Below are positions 59,665-64,000 of a stretch of DNA of 64,000 bases, one piece after another. This DNA comes from Chelydra serpentina (lineage: Eukaryota; Chordata; Testudines; Chelydridae). Position numbers and translations under genes: made by a program. The DNA lies in assembly GCA_037349315.1 (NCBI GenBank), contig JBAIAC010000006.1, forward strand, positions 14,233,501 to 14,297,500, given 5' to 3'. The number at the start of each line of letters is the position of its first letter. Within the stretch, counting starts at the first letter, position 1. The notes under the pieces are model-generated. The model was given only the letters and a program-made list of their open reading frames with translations. It ran no database searches and was not told where the DNA came from.

Positions 59665-59875
59665 ACTAGAGTGCTAGGCACTGCACAGACACTAAGTAAG
59701 AGACACTCCCTGCCCCAAAGTTCTCACATTCTAAACAGACAAAGGAGGATGGAAGCAGAAACAGAAAAGTGAAGTGGTCAGGGTCCACAGCACTCCTGTG
59801 TTAGAGTCCGAAATAGAACCAAGGTCTCCTTGTCATAGTCCCATGCCTAATCCACTGGACTACAGCATTTTAGCT
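59665..59875 (-). repeat. MIR/CORE-like SINE, antisense
   Basis: GTGCTAGGCACTGCACAGAC, TAAGTAAGAGACACTCCCTG and CCCAAAGTTCTCACATTCTA start the reversed 3' part. CCGAAATAGAACCAAGGTCT and AATCCACTGGACTACAG end the reversed tRNA-like head. The middle is shortened. Confidence 0.75.
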
Positions 59876-60004
59876 TTAATATAGATTCTCTTGTTGTCCT
59901 TTGTCAAGTCACCTACACTTTCTGTCTTGGTTTCTCCAACTGAATAATTGGGATAATACTAATCTGCTTCACAGTGGGCTTGTGAAGACTAACTCGTTAA
60001 AAGA

Positions 60005-60278
60005 AAAATTGTTCTCTCTTTCCACAGAAGGCAGGACAAGAGGCAATGGGCTCTAACTACAGCATAAGAGATTTAGATTAAATCTCAGGAAAAACAGTAG
60101 GACAATGGAACAGACTGCTTCGGGAAGTTGTGGAAGCTCCTTCACTGGAGGATTTCAAAAAGAGGCTGGATAGCCATGTGTGCTTGGATGGTTTAGACAC
60201 AACAAATCCTGCATCCTGACCGGGGGTTAGACTGGATGACCCTTGCGGTCCCTTCTAACCCTATGATTCTAGGATAAT
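60005..60278 (+). mobile_element. CR1 3' end
   Basis: ATGGAACAGACTGCTTCGGG, GTGGAAGCTCCTTCACTGG, AGGATTTCAAAAAGAGGCTG and GGATGACCCTTGCGGTCC, then CTATGATTCTAGG, are the end of CR1 ORF2 and its 3' UTR. A different subfamily from that at 690. Confidence 0.85.
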
Positions 60279-60354
60279 GTTTGGTGAGAGCTCTGTCAGT
60301 GCAAACACTCACCAGTGGGCAGACAAAGCCCGTCAGTGAATTTCGTTATTTTCT

Positions 60355-60720
60355 GTCCAGGTTTCTAATCACTCCAAGCTCCTTTGTATAAGCTCTCTGA
60401 CCCAGCTGGTGTTCACAACTCCTCCCATTTTAATATCATCTGTGAATTTCATTAATGTGCTATTCACTTCCACTTCCAGATAATCAATGAAGATATTAAA
60501 TAAGACCAGACATAACACTGATCCCTTAGGTACCCCACTAGATACCTCCCCCAAACTTGATCCATTGCCCTTTATCACGATGCTTTGTTTACAGGCTTTT
60601 ATTCAGTTTTCAATCCACATGACAGGCTTCCTGTACAAGCCAATTTGAATTAATTTTTCAATTAGGATTTCCTTGCAGTCCAATATTGGCTAGGGAACTT
60701 TGTAAGCCTTTTATGTCTCT
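60355..60720 (-). mobile_element. CR1 RT fragment, antisense
   Basis: The minus-strand frame 60578-60369 reads SSGVPKGSVLCLVLFNIFID and FTDDIKMGGVVNT, the RT core with the catalytic FADD changed to FTDD. Upstream coding sequence continues toward 60720. Both truncated ends are undefined. Confidence 0.8.
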
Positions 60721-60724
60721 GACT

Positions 60725-61420
60725 TCTTTGGTGATATGATAAAAAGGCAGGAGATGGTCAATGAAAACAGAAAAACTCTGGAACCCTCTAGGACTATATT
60801 TATCAAGCTTTGCCACAACATTCCTCCTTCAAGTTAGGAGAACACATTCAGGGCTTCCCTTAAAAGGAACAAAGAAATCTCCTTACATTCTTTTTTAAAG
60901 AGTTATTTTGTTTTCAAAGTAAACAAGTGGGGCCAATTCCTGACTCCCTGGAGGTTCTCCCTTAACTGCTGCTTTCACAGATGATTTTGCACCCATACCC
61001 TGGCAGGCTACAGACCCTCAATGCACCCCCAACCTGCTTACTCAGGACAATGAATGTACTCTGCCACGATCAGGAGTAACCAGCATGAGGGACGGGTGCA
61101 TGTGGGTCACAGGCAGAATAGGCAGGTTCATACTAAAATCCATACACCACATCTTCTGACCCTAAACCCCACTCTAGGACTCCCCTCCACAGCTCAGTAC
61201 ATGCAATGACTGTTGTTCCTCAACTCCATGGGGTGTCCAGGAGCCCTGCTGCATACATGTTTCCCCCACAGGGGTACAGAGAAGTGTCAGGTGGAATTGG
61301 CCCCACAGACAGGATAGTTTAAGGATGTAGGCCAAGATCGACTTCACCTCAAATGATCCCTTGAAATATGTGTTAACTACTTATGCTAACCAATCTTATG
61401 CTAAACACCTTGTATTTAGC
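60725..61420. other. No recognised feature
   Basis: No ORF or named repeat supported. Confidence 0.45.
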
Positions 61421-61424
61421 TGTG

Positions 61425-61555
61425 ACGCTGAGTTAGTTTCCCACACCTGAAGAAGAGCTCCATGTAAGCCCAAAAGCTTGTCTCTCTCACTAACAGAAAT
61501 TGCACCAATAAAAGATACTACCTCACCCATCTTTCTCTCTCAGATCCTCTAAGGT
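61425..61555 (+). repeat. Interspersed repeat, turtle-type
   Basis: CCACACCTGAAGAAGAGCTC, CAAAAGCTTGTCTCTCTCAC and CCAATAAAAGATACTACCTC belong to a repeat I recall from turtle and crocodilian sequence, probably the 3' part of a retroposon. Class not certain. Confidence 0.65.
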
Positions 61556-61559
61556 TTTT

Positions 61560-63045
61560 ATGTGTGCAACTCCCTTTGAAATCAGTTGATTTCTGAAGCT
61601 TTGCCACTCTACAAAGTTAAGAGAATGTGTTCTCCTGGGCCATACCTCATTGCAGAAATTTCAGCAAAAGCAAAGTCAGCCACTGTCCATTCTGGGCCAT
61701 TCTCTGATTTTGCTACATCCTATTTGACCATAATGCAGCAAGGGAAAATGTGTTCCCTGTTCCATATTTATTTTCCCTTCGCTTGTTATTGTCTCCTCAG
61801 GGAAAGGCTGGAGCCTCCACTAAGAAGCCAGACTCACAATTTAAGAATTACAGTTCTAAGTATATTCAGAGCTGGTAAGAAATGACAAAAGACTCATTTC
61901 AGCCATCCTTTCTCAATGAACCTGCTGTGACAAGGACATTATGCCTGTCCAATTATAAGGTTTGGAATTTACACAACACTTTTTACCTGCTGAGTTCCCC
62001 TCCCTCAGATGAAGAAAATGCACCCAAAGAGAAAAGGTGGTAGATGTTATAATGTAACAAACTTGATTCTCCAAGGAGAAGTCTCTATAATTACATTCCC
62101 TTTGAAACTGAAACACAATGTAATAGCTGAGGACAGTGGGGCATCCTAAGCTTGGAAAACTCCTGAATTTTAATTTTTGTGATAAATCTAAAGCTTAATG
62201 CTTGAACTAATCTTGGAGCCTAAGGAAAGAATGGGCAGGGGAGACATTCGTAAATAATCTGAAATGTTCTTGTCTCTTTGCTGGCATGCTTCTGATGTAA
62301 TTTACAATAATAAATCTGTTGTGTTCCAAGTGATTCACTAATTCCTATGTGATAGACAGAGAATCAGTAACATACAGGAATATTAATGCTACTGAAGGAA
62401 TAAATACCACTGGGGAAACATTAATGCTCCCAAAGAATAACACACAAATATTCCTAACAAGTAACAGCTTTTCCATATGGACACAAAAGCATGGTGTAAA
62501 CAAATGCTCCTGAGCATAGTTCATATCCGTGATCCTTTTACCTTTTGTGAACATCCTTCGGAACAAAATTTCACTCAGCAGAATGTTGCTGAATGAAGGA
62601 AGTCGAGGACGCAGGCAAAGCCAATTATGGGTTCTATTAGCAAAACTATAAATGAATATTCTGTGCTGCTGCTGCTCAGCTCTCCTTTGATAAAGTATTT
62701 AATTCATCAGTCACAACTCACTCTAAGAAACCATTCTGGAAAATGAAGACATGCTACTGACTTACTGCCATTAATACTTTATTGCTAAGGTTGTTTGGGG
62801 TGCAGGAAAGGGTGCTCTAGGGTGAAGACTCTGGCACCTTCCCACCTGGGGAAGTTGGATAACGAGAATGAAATGACATTAACAGCTTCTTTCATTTCAA
62901 AGGGACTACAGAGTGCTTTACAATCATTAGTTCATACAGAAACTATATTCTGGGATCACACAGCACAACAGGAAATGCAGCCACCTTTTTGTGGGGGAAA
63001 CGGTAATAATATGCAACTGATAGTATGGTCCAGAGGCCAAGTTGT
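61560..63045. other. No recognised gene
   Basis: Low-repeat AT-rich intron-like sequence. 62630-62790 looks unique and could be conserved, but this cannot be tested here. Confidence 0.4.
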
Positions 63046-63049
63046 TTGA

Positions 63050-63250
63050 GTGTGAGGCATGAGTCTCATGTTCCATTCTCTGCTCTAGTGTGTGGGGCTG
63101 GGCAAGACCCTTCACTTCTCTGCACTTGTGTTTCCCCCTTTATCTGTCTTGTCTATTTATACTGTTAAGTTCTTCAGGGAAGGGATTGACTCTTACACTG
63201 CGTTTGTGCAGCACCTAGAATAATGGGACCTCTAAGCACCCCTGTAATTA
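63050..63250 (+). repeat. MIR/CORE-like SINE
   Basis: GGGCTGGGCAAGACCCTTCA, ACTGTTAAGTTCTTCAGGGA and GTGCAGCACCTAGAATAATG show the usual order of the family, ending CCCTGTAATTA. Confidence 0.75.
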
Positions 63251-63407
63251 GAGCTGAGCAGACGATAGAAATTCTGTTTGCTGAAGAATTTTGAAATTTG
63301 GCTTCATTTTGAATCAGAGCATTTCAAAATTCTCCACAAGGGGAAATTCTGAAAAAGAACATTCATTTCTGATCCATCAACACGTTTCAGCTTAGACTTT
63401 TTTATTA

Positions 63408-64000
63408 GGGCTGTCGATTAATTGCAGTTTTAATTGCACTGTTAAACAACAGAGTACCAATTGCAATTTATTAAGTATTTTGGATGTTTTTCTACATTTT
63501 CATATATATTGTATTCTGTGTTGTAATTGAAATCAAATTATTTTTGCTTACAAATATTTGCATTGTAAAAATGATAAACAAAAGAAATAGTATTTTTCAA
63601 TTTACCTCATACAAGTACTGTAGTGCAATCTCTTTGTCCTGAAAGTGCAACTTACAAATGTAGATTTTTTTTGTTACATGACTGCACTCAAAAACAAAAC
63701 AATGTAAAATTTCAGAGCCTACAAGTCTACTCAGTCCTACTTCTTGTTCAGCTAATTGCTAAGACAAACAAGTCTGTTTACATTTAAGGGAGATAATGCT
63801 GTCCTCTTCTTATTTACAATGTCACCAGAAAGTGAGAACAGGCATTTGCATGGCACATTTGTAGCCAGCATCGCAAGGTATTTACGTGCCAGATATGCTA
63901 AACATTAGTATGCCCCTTCATGCTTCGGCCACCATTCCAGAGGACATGTTCCATGCTGATGACTCTCGTTAAAAAAATAAGTGTTAATTAAATTTCTGAC
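63408..64000 (-). mobile_element. hAT element, runs off the window
   Basis: The left end AGGGCTGTCGATTAATTGCA and TTAATTGCACTGTTAAAC are hAT-type terminal sequence with an internal loss. The long non-coding stretch 63470-63730 and the coding remnant at 63737 belong to one element recalled from turtle genomes. The other end lies beyond 64000. Confidence 0.75.
63737..63960 (-). pseudogene. hAT transposase C-terminal (dimerisation) remnant
   Basis: Read on the minus strand, the end of the frame shows CLFSLSGDIVNKKRTALSP, then NVNRLVCLSN, a premature TAG (63752-63754), and LNKK before the natural stop (63737-63739). This is the hAT C-terminal dimerisation region; the premature stop sits where a tryptophan is normal. 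Upstream, CWLQ/VPC has also lost residues. Confidence 0.75.

Overview
This is a vertebrate nuclear window, most likely from a turtle (Testudines); a crocodilian is the main alternative. The grounds are the repeat content: many CR1 LINEs with ATTCTATG-type 3' ends and 'ggaagggacctcaggaggtcatctag'-like tails, abundant PIF/Harbinger and hAT DNA transposons with their short non-autonomous derivatives, ancient tRNA/MIR-like SINEs, LTRs of the TGTGAC...GTCACA kind, and a gypsy-type LTR element. There are no bacterial operons, RNA genes or CRISPR arrays.

Only one host protein-coding segment is supported: a 481-bp internal exon on the minus strand (34154-34634). It has clean splice sites and encodes part of a patched-domain protein, best matched to PTCHD4. 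No other exon of that gene is visible, so the rest of the window is probably its flanking introns: the downstream intron at lower coordinates and the upstream intron at higher coordinates.

Layout. 0.4-5 kb: CR1 copies, including a fairly well preserved 3' half at 690-1797, and small MITEs. 7-11.2 kb: two solo LTRs with target duplications (6992-8115 and 10142-10670), a hAT fragment and a Harbinger-like MITE. 11.6-20.7 kb: CR1 fragments, one long antisense CR1 (14.68-16.64 kb) split by a 320-bp MITE, and a hAT MITE. 21.85-23.46 kb: a GC/proline-codon-rich element, then a SINE with a perfect 12-bp target duplication. 28.08-31.85 kb: a 3.77-kb Harbinger transposon with a MYB/SANT-like gene, a transposase gene broken by an internal deletion, and a possible third ORF. 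34.15-34.63 kb: the PTCHD4 exon. 36.16-42.3 kb: three further DNA elements and SINE copies. 45.9-50.1 kb: a solo LTR, a MITE and a CR1 nested inside another CR1. 52.9-57.4 kb: a SINE inverted repeat split by a MITE, then a decayed gypsy element containing a hAT insertion. 59-64 kb: SINE and CR1 fragments and the start of a hAT element running off the window.

The coding potential outside the PTCHD4 exon belongs to mobile elements. No new cellular system was found. The most useful leads are the Harbinger element with its possible third ORF, the MITEs that share its ends, the element carrying tRNA-like units, and the nested insertions that give a relative order of transposition. All family names come from recalled consensus sequences, not from a search.
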